Source: Symbiodinium natans (lineage: Eukaryota; Sar; Dinophyceae; Suessiales; Symbiodiniaceae). Taken from it: 64,000 nt of DNA. Location: contig CAJNDS010000239.1 of assembly GCA_905221605.1 (NCBI GenBank), positions 125,927-189,926 on the forward strand, written 5' to 3'. The notes below the pieces were generated by a model. It had not been told where the DNA came from and ran no database searches. It saw nothing but the letters and a program-made list of their open reading frames with translations. Of this stretch, positions 31,701 to 37,400 are shown one piece after another; the first letter of the stretch is position 1; each line of letters starts with the position of its first letter. A program made the translations under genes and the position numbers.

Positions 31701-34700
31701 GTTGGAGGACTGGGGCTCGAGGGCATTCTCATGTCTGCACAAATCATTGACCGAAACGAAGGGTTCCTTGTTTCTCCCAGGTCATCTCCAGGCCCTTGGC
31801 GCTCGAGACAAAAGTTCCTAACCCGTGCCAGTCGCGTGCTTCGAAGTCTGGCACCGCACCTACGTGCCGAGGAACTTCTCCGTCTTGGTTTCTATTGCCG
31901 AGAGCCGGTCTTCTACCGTCCTGGTGTGAGATGACTGGCTTTGTAGGTTCTTTGGATATCCAACAGCTTTCCTTCTTGGTCTAATGATAGAATGTTTCAG
32001 AGTGCTTACTTAATTGGCCAACAGCCAAGAGTACATGGCAGGGTGCATTCGAAAGTGGTTGATTCTGAGCCGTGGCACTGGCAGCGTTTGAAAGCAGCGC
32101 CTGCATGCCCGATGCAGGGGTTATCTGAATCATGCATCATGCACCCTACTTTGGTACCCCAAATCCTAAGCCCAAAATTCTCTACATCCTGACCTTTTAA
32201 CACTACAAAGCTCCAGCGGACGACCCCAAGCTCCGACCCTAAATCCTCAAACCCTCAACCGTGAAACCATAAACTCCAACCCCCAACCCCAAACCTAAAC
32301 CCTGAAACGTGCAGGGTTTGGGGCTTAGGGTTTATTGGACTTGGTTGTTTTTTGGGTCTAGGGTTTTAGGGTTTAGGGTTTAGAGTTTAGGGTTTAAGGT
32401 TGAGGACTTAGACCCGATTTAGGGTTTGACGAGCACGTTTGGGATTTTTACGGTTTTGAGAGTTTAGGGTTGCTCCAAGCACCCGAAACTCTAGCCTCTC
32501 AGTCCTTCACCATCAGTAGAAAACGACGCGTCATCAGTCGTGAAGTTTTGGGGGTCAAGGTGGGAAGTTAGAAGTCCTAAACCCCTGCTTAAGCCCCCGA
32601 ACCTGGTTTGGGGCTCAGCCCGACTTCCTCATGCGAGGTTTTTGGGAGGGTTGAGGGTTTAGGGTAGGGGTGGAGAGGGGGCATTCTGCCATCGGAGCAA
32701 AGCCCACGTCATGGGCTTGCGGGAGGGTCGAGTTTGTAGAGGCTTCGGCTGTTGGCATCTTCCGAGCCTTCCTTCGTTGCCCGCGCGCAGGCTTGATGGC
32801 TCCAAGTTTAGGGCGAGCCCAGGGCTTTTAGCCTGGAGCCGTGGCTCCAATTTAAGAGCCCCAGGGGCTTCTTAGGCCTGGGTGGGCTCGGGGGACAAGA
32901 TGCTCTCCTCCGCTATGCTCCGGCCTTTTCGACCGTTCTTGAGCATCTGTTGTGATTTTATTGCAAAGGGAACCCTAAAGCCGAAACTTGTTTTTTACAT
33001 AGTGTGTTCTATTTATAAGGGAAACCCTAAAGCCGAAGTTTTGAGGGGCTTCCAAGAACAACAAAAAGAACAGCTATAAGGCCTTGGCAGTCTTTCAAGC
33101 TGGTCCTCTCCGGCCTCGCCGTCGCAGACTGGATCGCAATCGGTTATGGTTGAAGCCTCCCCTGCTCGCTGAAAGAAAAACTAGCCCCATAATGATACTA
33201 AATATTCATACAATGCGTACTATTTCCTTCTATTTTCGGGCTTCAGGAGCTTTCCACAAGTTTAAGGTTTCAGGGTGTTTCTGAGAACACTCAACTCGAC
33301 ATCTCAACATCTGGCCAGGAAGGACCCCAAGAGTGTGAGACCACTCCCAGGTCAGCCAAAGAGCAAGACCACTCCAGGAACACTTCCCAAGGATCAAAAG
33401 CTATGACAGTGATGCACCAAAGGCCTCGAAAACCACGGAGGTACTCCCCTTTGCCTCGTTTTTGTTGCGGCAAGGGGCGATGCAAGCCCTAGCTCTAAGC
33501 TTCCCGATCCAGGTTTTTCCCGCAGAGGCGCTTCTCTGCCCTGCGACGTGCCCTGGAGCCACCACTGACGGCAGCGCCGCTTCCTGCCGATACCATGCGA
33601 ACAACTGCCCCCCGGGCTTCGATTGTCTAAGGGCTTGGGGGGTTTAGGGGTGTGTGGGCGGTCGTGGGGTTCAGGGTTCCGAAACCCTGAGCCCTAAGCC
33701 CCTGGCGGAGGCCTTCAGCCTCTAAGCCCCAAACTCCTGCGCCTGAAAGCCCTTATAGCACCCCAGGCTGGGCTACAACTTCCATGGTGCTTCGAGAACT
33801 GTAGGGCTGAAAGGGTTTGTGTTTTGGGTTAAGGTTGGTGTGGTTTTGTTTTTTTGGGGGGTTCGGGTTTAGGGTTAGGGAGATCCGTTCCAGACGGTCT
33901 TGTAATGCCGAGTCTCCCAAACCCTCCCCTGCGTTTGATTACTACCACGCCCTGCCGTGCCCTAGGGCCCCTTTTTGTTTACAGGGTAGGTCTCTTTGCC
34001 TTATCAACCGCACGTAAAGGATGATGGGTGCAGTTTGTTGGGCAGCCTAGTTTCGGATCGCGTGTTTCGGGGGCCAACTTGAAACGACTCAGATGATGAG
34101 GTGAGGTTCAAACGACGCCAAGCCCCAACCGCAGCGCCGTGCAGGACCCCGGCTTATGTTTCAGGGGATCCTATAGGGCTTATGATGGTGGGTTTTGGGT
34201 TTGTGCCCTTAGGGGTCTTGTGGGTTCAGGGTCCGACGTTTTTGGGTGTTTATAGAGCTGAGGGTGTCAGGTCCTCAGCCCAAAGCCTTCGGCCCTAAAC
34301 CATGAGCCCTAAATCCTGAACCCGAAGCCCCGAACCCGAAGCCCTAAACCCTAAACCTCGGGTGATGGCCCTGCAGGGCTCTCGACATCCCTGAAGCTCC
34401 AAAATCTCTAAACAACTCTCCAGGCTTCAGGGTTTAGGGCAAAAGGCAAGCAGCTGCCCCACAGGGCCCATGAGCGGGCGAAAACGCAGGTACGTTTACA
34501 CGGGGTTGGGGAGGGGGCCTTCGTTCACCAGGACCCCCTCCCCACCCCTCATGGTCCCCCTTTCTTCCAATCACAATGATCAGGTGTTTCCACACACACA
34601 CGCATACACAACCCTGAACTGCAGGAACTCCAAAGCGCTAGAGAACCTTTTACATTTATTTCCACATGGGAGAAGCATTTTCGTTTCCCCAGATTTAAGG

Positions 34701-36690
34701 GTTAGGGTTTCGGGGCAGATTTTGTCCCCATATTGAGCAGAGCTCCAGGAACTCAACATCGTTGTCATGAACCCGCTTCTCGGCCTGCTGAAGTTCGGTT
34801 GGCCTCTTTTGCCCTCCTATAGGACCCCCCCCCAATACCCTGACTATTCATTTTGTGTTTTCGTTCTTTGAGTTTAAGGGTGGGGCTTCGAGGTTGCATA
34901 GAGTTTAAAATTTAGGGGACCCCCCCCCCCCCCCCCAAATCGGCATTTCCCAAACAGAGGAGCCCACATATAACCCCAAAATGCTGTAATCCTTGTGCCC
35001 TACTGCAGCGGGTGGAACATCAACCCTTTAGACCCTTATCAGCCGTATCATTCCTGAATTACGACCCTTGTAGTCCCTAAATCCTAAACCCTAAACCCTA
35101 AACCCTGGCGGGTCCACAACAGACCCGCGCAAAACTGTGGCCCCACCAGCAAACCTGAGATGCAGGACTTAGGTCACCGCCTTTAGTGTTGAGAAATGAC
35201 GCCTTTCTGCTACCCAGTGCGCCTAAAAGCAAGAACTTCCAGCCATTTCTGCCCAGAAGAAGGTTTAACCTTCTCGCAATGGATCAGACGATGTAAACCA
35301 TGGACGTCATCATGCTTGGGCCATGGATGCTCTCTTCTCATCAGAGCAGGAGAGACCATGGACGTCATCATGCTTGGACCCTGGATGCTCTCTTCCCAGA
35401 ACGGAGTAGACCATGGACGTCATCATGGTTGGGCCACGGCCGTGCAGAAAACATGTAGACCATGGACGTCATCATGCTTGGGCCATGGATGCTCTCTTCT
35501 CATCAGAACAGAGTAGACCATGGACGTCATCATGCTTGGGCCATGGATACTCTCTTCCCAGAACGGATCAGACTATGGACGTCATCATGGTTGGGCCATG
35601 GATGCTCTCTTCTAACCATGGTGAAGCAAACGTGTCATTGAGACCCAGGGCTGGGCAGAAGCGGATGCAAGCAAGACAGGGCTTAGTTTAGGACACGGCG
35701 AAAGTGCGAAGTAGTGCAAAAACTCCCACAAATACCTGTGCAGTCTACGGATGCCCCAAAAATTTGCAGGATGATTTTGGATAAAAATTGCGGGGGTTAT
35801 GGGCGAAACCCAGGAAACATCGGCATTTACAGGGGATTCTGAGGGCAACAGAGCTAAACTGCCGAAAACGCGTGGGTCTGTTATGGCCCCGCCTAGCCCT
35901 AAACCCTAAACCCTGAACCCTAAACCCTAAACCCTAAACCCCAAACCTTAATCCCCAAACCCCAAACCCCAAACCTTAATCCCCAAACCCCAAACCCCAA
36001 ACCCCAAACCCCAAACCCTAAACCCTAAGCGTCATTAACCCCTTCAAAGCCTCCCTCGCGTTCCTGAGGTACGCCGGCCCGGCCGGTGACCTCGCCACCA
36101 TCTCGGAGCCTGGGATGCCCAGTAGTGCCCTTCGTCCCTTTTCCCCTGTTTTGAGGCGGTTCTTAGTAGTAGAGTAGGTATCCTTTAACCTTGACCTTTT
36201 TGGGTTCTTATACTCCCTTTATGACCCCAAAGGTGAACCTTTAGTTCCCCAGGATACTGGACAACTAAGGGTTTGTGAGGGCTTAGGGTTTATACAGGGC
36301 TCTACTAGGGTTTAGGGCTTTTGTATGGCTGATCGGGTTTGGTGCGACTCTCCTAAACAAGCAAGGGAACCCTCTGAACTCTCAGGCTACCTCGAGGCGC
36401 ATATTTCCCCCCACGTACCCCTTACCTAATTCTCACAGAATCCTTAATACATGTAGACACCCCTTGTGTAAAGCCCCCCCCCCCCCCCCCCCTTTCTCCT
36501 AAAACCCAAAAACCCTAAAGCCCTAAAGCCCTAAAGCCCTAAAACCCTAAAACCCTAAAACCCAAAAACCCAAAAACCCTAAACCCTAAACCTACTGGGG
36601 GGGGGGGGGAACCTTGTAGGAGCCTCTCCTCAGCGCCGCGGCGCAAGAGATCGAGGACCTGGGATATTTCAGGAAGCTCAGAATTCAGGA
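19713..36690 (+). CDS. Unidentified multi-exon gene or genes (span)
   Basis: A run of plus-strand exon-like islands separated by telomere-like introns. The encoded pieces are partly cysteine-rich (for example SLTCWNCTAGQRGW at 21708, SCRYHANNCPPGFDC at 33583) and partly hydrophobic (KLVLSGLAVADWIAIGYG at 33100, NIVVMNPLLGLLKFG at 34747). This suggests an extracellular/membrane protein, but I recognise no family. Part of the region is a tandem segmental duplication whose exons are more conserved than its introns. Whether this is one gene, two, or a gene plus a decayed copy cannot be decided without transcripts. Confidence 0.4.
19878..19945 (+). CDS. Candidate exon, unidentified gene
   Basis: It begins after CTGCAG and reads PLCGRKHAIWYYKEIGTERL. 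Coding-like; no family match. Confidence 0.45.
20063..20160 (+). CDS. Candidate exon, unidentified gene
   Basis: It begins after TACAG/GCAG and reads LGSPTGHVHGQGCWSVVDSF and then GVSIRAHTSCAW. Other frames are less convincing. Confidence 0.45.
20209..20281 (+). CDS. Candidate exon, unidentified gene
   Basis: It reads LPREIEAPLWHSDAELGHDA and then QPRQ, ending at CAA|GTGGCA. Confidence 0.45.
20701..20750 (+). CDS. Candidate exon, unidentified gene
   Basis: It begins after CTCAG and reads LKRLKQKELSGNACLQP, just before the CACCAG repeat. Confidence 0.35.
20825..20946. repeat. (CACCAG/CACCAA)n hexanucleotide repeat
   Basis: About 20 hexamers. It is open in all frames (His-Gln, Ser-Thr/Asn-Thr, and Leu-Val or Gly-Val/Ala on the minus strand), so the long ORFs here are repeat artefacts. 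Confidence 0.95.
21003..21092 (+). CDS. Candidate exon, unidentified gene
   Basis: It reads MKYPNATSGALRSAQVVAYL and then LGVDRITK, ending at AAA|GTAGGC. Good coding character; no firm family. Confidence 0.5.
21193..21240 (+). CDS. Candidate exon, unidentified gene
   Basis: One frame reads CLDAIKADVSRSIKRTK; another frame is also open. Confidence 0.3.
21690..21757 (+). CDS. Exon A1: cysteine-rich GTLISHGSLTCWNCTAGQ
   Basis: It reads GTLISHGSLTCWNCTAGQRG and then WVCEEL, with a C..C pair as in GCC2/GCC3-type modules. The partner in copy B (28670) is frameshifted by a 5-nt insertion. Confidence 0.55.
21865..22050 (+). CDS. Candidate exon in copy A
   Basis: The open frame reads ALHARMLRKASTGSISFARR and then SSGNLV. 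I see no counterpart in copy B, so it may be intronic. Confidence 0.25.
   Translation: MRGSHLGLGASACHIELWILLLKALHARMLRKASTGSISFARRSSGNLVNVRSSVNALNPQ
22153..22262 (+). CDS. Exon A2: GTYEITLRTLCEDLG
   Basis: It reads GTYEITLRTLCEDLGGLGPS. The homologous exon in copy B reads GTYEIALQTLREEFGSLGPS in the same frame, with mostly conservative changes; this conservation supports the frame. Confidence 0.65.
22577..22601 (+). promoter_or_regulatory. Possible relict spliced-leader sequence before RING gene A
   Basis: CTCCGACCATTTTGGGCCCAG resembles the 22-nt dinoflagellate spliced leader (CCG, CCATTTTGG and C.CA.G are kept in order, with a short gap). It lies about 110 nt before the start codon. Sequence shared with copy B begins just here. 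Tentative. Confidence 0.4.
22697..23218 (+). CDS. Intronless RING-finger protein, copy A
   Basis: 173 codons, no intron, starting at ATG 22697. The C-terminal 50 residues form a C3HC4 RING: Cys124, Cys127 (CGIC), Cys139, His141 (PCGHALC), Cys144, Cys147, Cys156 and Cys159 (CPFC). All eight zinc ligands are present, so it is probably an E3 ubiquitin ligase of the type with a C-terminal RING. The N-terminal 120 residues (MAFAQRLSQRSLD..., REAFRQALLQALQSHGF) match no domain I know. The protein ends GATRGLFMD, as in copy B (29801). It is nested in the duplicated exon region of an intron-rich gene, which suggests origin as a retrocopied mRNA before the duplication. Confidence 0.85.
   Translation: MAFAQRLSQRSLDGQRKWAAEQVRKFERTCEAASGKGLLSASHECSVPSSLPDGPQREAFRQALLQALQSHGFNRLDVVVTPGEFYGSPDLFKITASWDGPAQAAGSRPADGCASHDSGFVGSCGICQEDRPLVVLSPCGHALCQGCQQQLRGQPCPFCRQPVQGATRGLFMD
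23219..23935 (+). other. Conserved 3' region of RING gene A
   Basis: About 700 bp after the stop are clearly alignable with 30347-31155 in copy B, better than any intron. It may be a long 3' UTR or a further transcribed element. ORFs occur on both strands but show no conserved frame that I can defend. Confidence 0.6.
24170..24250 (+). CDS. Exon A3 of duplicated gene
   Basis: The 3' part reads MNFHYSGSPDGS; copy B reads VEVFHCAGSPDG. A 1-nt length difference changes the frame of the 5' part, so one copy may be broken. Confidence 0.45.
24372..24440 (+). CDS. Exon A4 of duplicated gene, frame disturbed
   Basis: Homologous to 31550-31655. Copy B has one long frame (DILEVYFAWEVRSC); copy A keeps that frame only in part and meets a stop after ADEADTLCS. 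This points to decay of copy A here, or to a changed splice pattern. Confidence 0.45.
24704..24772 (+). CDS. Exon A5: YAPRNFSLSVPVAESRSSTV
   Basis: 69 nt between CGCAG|C and CTG|GTGTGAG, phase 0. The copy B exon reads YVPRNFSVLVSIAESRSSTV in the same frame with the same 5' splice site. The frame is supported by this comparison; other open frames are not. Confidence 0.65.
25211..25475 (+). CDS. Candidate exons in copy A
   Basis: Three islands: 25205-25267 (CCTRFQGYPPVGKEVRPS, ending before GTAGGT), 25320-25405 (TSYVGGTLFKDPPPCPPPP) and 25428-25475 (FCNNAACVDWAFQRSC). They are coding-like and cysteine-containing, but have no visible copy B partners. Confidence 0.3.
25536..25784 (+). CDS. Candidate exon, cysteine-containing
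   Basis: An 82-codon open frame without telomere-like sequence: CPHCRSLACPVEAGCVGEQG near its start and LNLTQAARQWIRAAVKTIAT near its end. No family match; possibly two exons. Confidence 0.35.
   Translation: MQLADKTYNRRCPHCRSLACPVEAGCVGEQGRQTHGQRAQRAGAFGPRVVDSLNLTQAARQWIRAAVKTIATKRKCVEALHP
25850..26030 (+). CDS. Candidate exons in copy A
   Basis: 25850-25920 reads VVTKWGAFSNLGQLGGPSTS; 25971-26022 reads EDRSVDIIYQDDGVPPR and ends near GTAGCC. Frames are unconfirmed. Confidence 0.35.
26240..26335 (+). CDS. Candidate exon in copy A
   Basis: It reads SGLCPLAGKIETRHAPTAAH and then ISPLAGYSKP before a stop. No family match. Confidence 0.25.
26397..26822 (+). CDS. Exon region A6, non-repetitive 430 bp
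   Basis: Unusually long non-repetitive island. The first part is open as ALAWGPVRASTASTIAGSQC, the second as VVVEQAQLLVLMKVETLVIG and GAEPSLVLELQLDRNWLW in another frame. The 3' end is homologous to 33100-33145 in copy B, where the frame giving WIAIGYG before GGTTGAAG seems the used one. The correct exon structure is open. Confidence 0.4.
27078..27236 (+). CDS. Candidate exon
   Basis: It begins after CGGCAG and reads GGFGGASPRCLAPVRFESCI and then APSCKRGREVLTKF. It is open for about 50 codons until the CT microsatellite. The minus strand is open too. Confidence 0.3.
27239..27309. repeat. TC microsatellite
   Basis: (TC)n with single interruptions. Confidence 0.95.
27518..27622. repeat. CAGACCC tandem repeat
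   Basis: Units CAGACCC/CAGACCCC in tandem, followed by a C run and by T-rich sequence. Confidence 0.9.
27866..27945 (+). pseudogene. Exon A7, broken copy
   Basis: Homologous to the cysteine-rich exon at 33520-33640, but about 20 nt shorter and frame-disturbed: the start (ALLCPAT) and the end (RGFDC) are in different frames. Confidence 0.5.
27946..28547. other. Filler between copies A and B
   Basis: TTTAGGG-like to about 28350, then CCCTAAA-like. No exon that I can support. Confidence 0.5.
28548..28617. mobile_element. Small inverted-repeat element, copy 2
   Basis: TTGGGATGTT and AACATCCCAA ends, 70 bp apart, with the inner GGTACTAGAATCCCTATTAA motif of copy 1 (1275-1358). Confidence 0.5.
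28670..28745 (+). pseudogene. Exon B1, frameshifted
   Basis: Matches exon A1 over its length, but carries 5 extra bases after ACCCTGATCT, which shift the frame. The downstream part still reads as a C..C module only in the shifted frame. Confidence 0.5.
28812..29060 (+). other. Open stretch in copy B, doubtful
   Basis: An ORF reads through TTTAGGG-like DNA; only the start (ETSARPRPPRTLYFG) is non-repetitive. No counterpart in copy A. Confidence 0.15.
29214..29322 (+). CDS. Exon B2: GTYEIALQTLREEFG
   Basis: Reads GTYEIALQTLREEFGSLGPS in the frame of exon A2; the frame then continues LKLGPSQALVSRSRS. Confidence 0.65.
29682..29706 (+). promoter_or_regulatory. Possible relict spliced-leader sequence before RING gene B
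   Basis: CTCCGGGCATTTTTGGCCCAG, the copy B counterpart of 22577-22601. Each copy keeps a slightly different subset of the spliced-leader bases. Confidence 0.35.
29801..30346 (+). CDS. Intronless RING-finger protein, copy B
   Basis: 181 codons from the ATG at 29801, no intron. The RING region is almost identical to copy A (Cys132, Cys135, Cys147, His149, Cys152, Cys155, Cys164, Cys167), again ending GATRGLFMD. The central part differs more (for example LVVIKEWGSYLTERDERLTI), yet the frame is kept, with length changes in multiples of three. Longer in-frame upstream starts exist (29651) but that part is homologous to 5' UTR in copy A, so I choose 29801. Both copies therefore seem under selection. 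Probably an E3 ubiquitin ligase. Confidence 0.85.
   Translation: MAFAQRLSQRSLDTRRRVPQQWAAQQVAQFERKCEAATDRGGLSASHDCQRFKLMPVLEDDPNREAFRQALLQALQHHGFSRLVVIKEWGSYLTERDERLTIKASWDGLAEAPGCGPADGGAGNGSGFVGSCGICQEDRPLVALAPCGHALCQGCQQQLRGQPCPFCRQPVQGATRGLFMD
30347..31155 (+). other. Conserved 3' region of RING gene B
   Basis: Alignable with 23219-23935. Copy B has an extra GATGATG repeat at about 30993-31040. Confidence 0.6.
31320..31395 (+). CDS. Exon B3 of duplicated gene
   Basis: Reads MTGSPVEVFHCAGSPDG; counterpart of exon A3. Confidence 0.5.
31550..31655 (+). CDS. Exon B4: DILEVYFAWEVRSC
   Basis: Open frame SADETYALHSSSDILEVYFA and then WEVRSCKRLPADI. This is the intact partner of exon A4. Confidence 0.55.
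31832..31923 (+). CDS. Exon B5: YVPRNFSVLVSIAESRSSTV
   Basis: It begins after GCCAG (or GAAG at 31847) and ends at CTG|GTGTGAG, as exon A5 does. The N-terminal part reads CFEVWHRT. Confidence 0.65.
32215..33060. other. Intron DNA, telomere-like
   Basis: CCCTAAA-like (32215-32310), then TTTAGGG-like (32315-32475, with a short perfect array near 32360-32400). Two segments near 32960 and 33010 repeat AACCCTAAAGCCGAA. No exon supported. Confidence 0.5.
33083..33143 (+). CDS. Exon B6: hydrophobic segment LAVADWIAIGYG
   Basis: Reads SFKLVLSGLAVADWIAIGY, then G|GTTGAAG. About 18 mostly hydrophobic residues, a possible membrane segment. The partner in A6 reads SSWNCNWIAIGY. Confidence 0.5.
33520..33640 (+). 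CDS. Exon B7: cysteine-rich CPATCPG...CPPGFDC
   Basis: Reads ALLCPATCPGATTDGSAASC and then RYHANNCPPGFDC. Five cysteines in a pattern typical of extracellular modules. The copy A partner is broken. Confidence 0.6.
33882..34017 (+). CDS. Candidate exon, cysteine-rich
   Basis: Reads CNAESPKPSPAFDYYHALPC and then PRAPFCLQGRSLCLINRT before a stop. Confidence 0.4.
34101..34190 (+). CDS. Candidate exon
   Basis: Reads FKRRQAPTAAPCRTPAYVSG. Weak. Confidence 0.25.
34451..34489 (+). CDS. Candidate exon ending at GTACGT
   Basis: 39 nt between GCAAG and CAG|GTACGT, reading QLPHRAHERAKTQ. Good splice sites. Confidence 0.45.
34617..34698 (+). CDS. Candidate exon
   Basis: Reads QELQSAREPFTFISTWEKHF and then RFPRFK, ending before GGTTAG. 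Confidence 0.4.
34741..34796 (+). CDS. Candidate exon, hydrophobic
   Basis: Reads LQELNIVVMNPLLGLLKFG, ending before GTTGGC. Possible membrane segment. Confidence 0.45.
35196..35297 (+). CDS. Candidate exon
   Basis: Reads TPFCYPVRLKARTSSHFCPE and then EGLTFSQWIRRC, just before the ACGTCA minisatellite. Confidence 0.4.
35297..35625 (+). repeat. 49-58 bp minisatellite with CCATGGACGTCATCATG core
   Basis: Six copies with the core at 35301, 35359, 35414, 35463, 35521 and 35576. Each has CCATGGACGTCATCATG and usually a second CCATGG and GGATGCTCTCTTC. ORFs across it are repeat translations. Confidence 0.95.
35691..35840 (+). CDS. Candidate exon
   Basis: About 48 codons without repeats: RRKCEVVQKLPQIPVQSTDA, then PKICRMILDKNCGGYGRNPG. 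The minus strand is open as well, so moderate support only. Confidence 0.35.
35890..36029 (-). repeat. Interstitial telomeric array (CCCTAAA/CCCCAAA)n
   Basis: About 18 units, many CCCCAAA. Confidence 0.95.
36030..36105 (+). CDS. Candidate exon: FKASLAFLRYAGPAGDLATI
   Basis: GC-rich island after CTAAG reading INPFKASLAFLRYAGPAGDL and then ATISE. Typical codon use; a GTACGC 5' site occurs inside, so it may be shorter. Confidence 0.45.
36112..36270. mobile_element. GGGATGCCCAGTAGT element
   Basis: Starts GGGATGCCCAGTAGTGC and contains CCCCTGTTTT. A shorter relative lies at 25133-25180 (AGGATGCCCAGTAGTATGC, CCCCCTGTTTT). Possibly the same class of small element as 1275-1358. Confidence 0.3.
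36500..36600 (-). repeat. Interstitial CCCTAAA(A/G) array
   Basis: Preceded by an 18-nt C run, followed by a G run; the G-rich counterpart lies at 36690-36860. Confidence 0.9.
36628..36690 (+). CDS. Candidate exon: PLLSAAAQEIEDLGYFRKL
   Basis: Non-repetitive island bracketed by CCCTAAA on the left and TTTAGGG on the right; reads PLLSAAAQEIEDLGYFRKLR. Confidence 0.5.
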
Positions 36691-36860
36691 TTCAGGGTTT
36701 CAGGGTTTCAGGGTTTAGGGTTTAGGGTTTACCGCTTGTGGGTTTCCGGGTTTAGGGTTTTAGGGTTTCAGGGTTTTAGGGTTTTAGGGTTTTTGGGTTT
36801 CAGGGTTTTGGGTTTCGGGTTTTCAGGGATTTAGGGTTTTAGGGTTGTCAGGGTTAGGAT
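36690..36860 (+). repeat. TTTAGGG/TTTCAGGG/TTTTAGGG array
   Basis: About 20 variant units, inverted relative to 36500-36600. Confidence 0.95.
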
Positions 36861-36929
36861 GAAGGTTTTGATGCTTTAGGGGCTGGGGTTTAACAGCTTT
36901 TCGGGATCTCGACCCTTAGGCAATCTCCG

Positions 36930-37140
36930 GCTGGAAAGTCGCCTCTTGCTTGGTGCGTCGAGTTTAAGGACTAGGAGCTTGAAGTGCCAAGGGTGCCAAA
37001 CAGCAGGAGCATCTACAGCCCTAAACGCCAATTTCAACCGGGGACCCACCCTGAGCCCCTTAACCCGTCATCGACAGACCCCAAATATCCCCGAATCCCA
37101 TGCAGTCGCCAGCGAAGGCCTCAAAGGCCACGAGCCATAA
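36930..37140 (+). CDS. Candidate exon region
   Basis: Open for about 60 codons: LKCQGCQTAGASTALNANFN and PNIPESHAVASEGLKGHEP. If real it would lie just before the receptor ligand domain. Only the first part is free of telomere-like sequence. Confidence 0.3.
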
Positions 37141-37321
37141 GCGGGCTAAGGATCGCCAATATGGCTTATGGCTTAGGGATGTTTAGGGTTTACGCTCCTA
37201 AGCCCGAATCCTTAAGCCCTCAACCCACGGTTTCCCTAAGCCCACCCACAGCCCCTCAACCCTAAACCTTGGAGCTCATCAGGGATTAGGGTATAATGTT
37301 TTTGGGGCGCACGAGCCAGAG

Positions 37322-37400
37322 GACAGCAGCCTGCTCCCTGGGTACCGGCTAAGACTCCACTTGGTGGATGGCGAGTGCTCCGGGCAGACGCCCGGACGCC
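37322..37400 (+). CDS. Receptor exon: GYRLRLHLVDGECSG
   Basis: It lies between AGAG|G and CGCC|GCAGGG, 79 nt. LPGYRLRLHLVDGECSGQ matches 'lpgY.L.l...Ds.C..' of class C receptor ligand domains. Ends in phase 1. Confidence 0.8.

Larger units (their letters stand above)
28670..33640 (+). repeat. Segmental duplication, copy B
   Basis: Same order of islands as copy A, tandem and in the same orientation, separated from it by about 0.7 kb. See copy A for the pairs. Confidence 0.85.
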
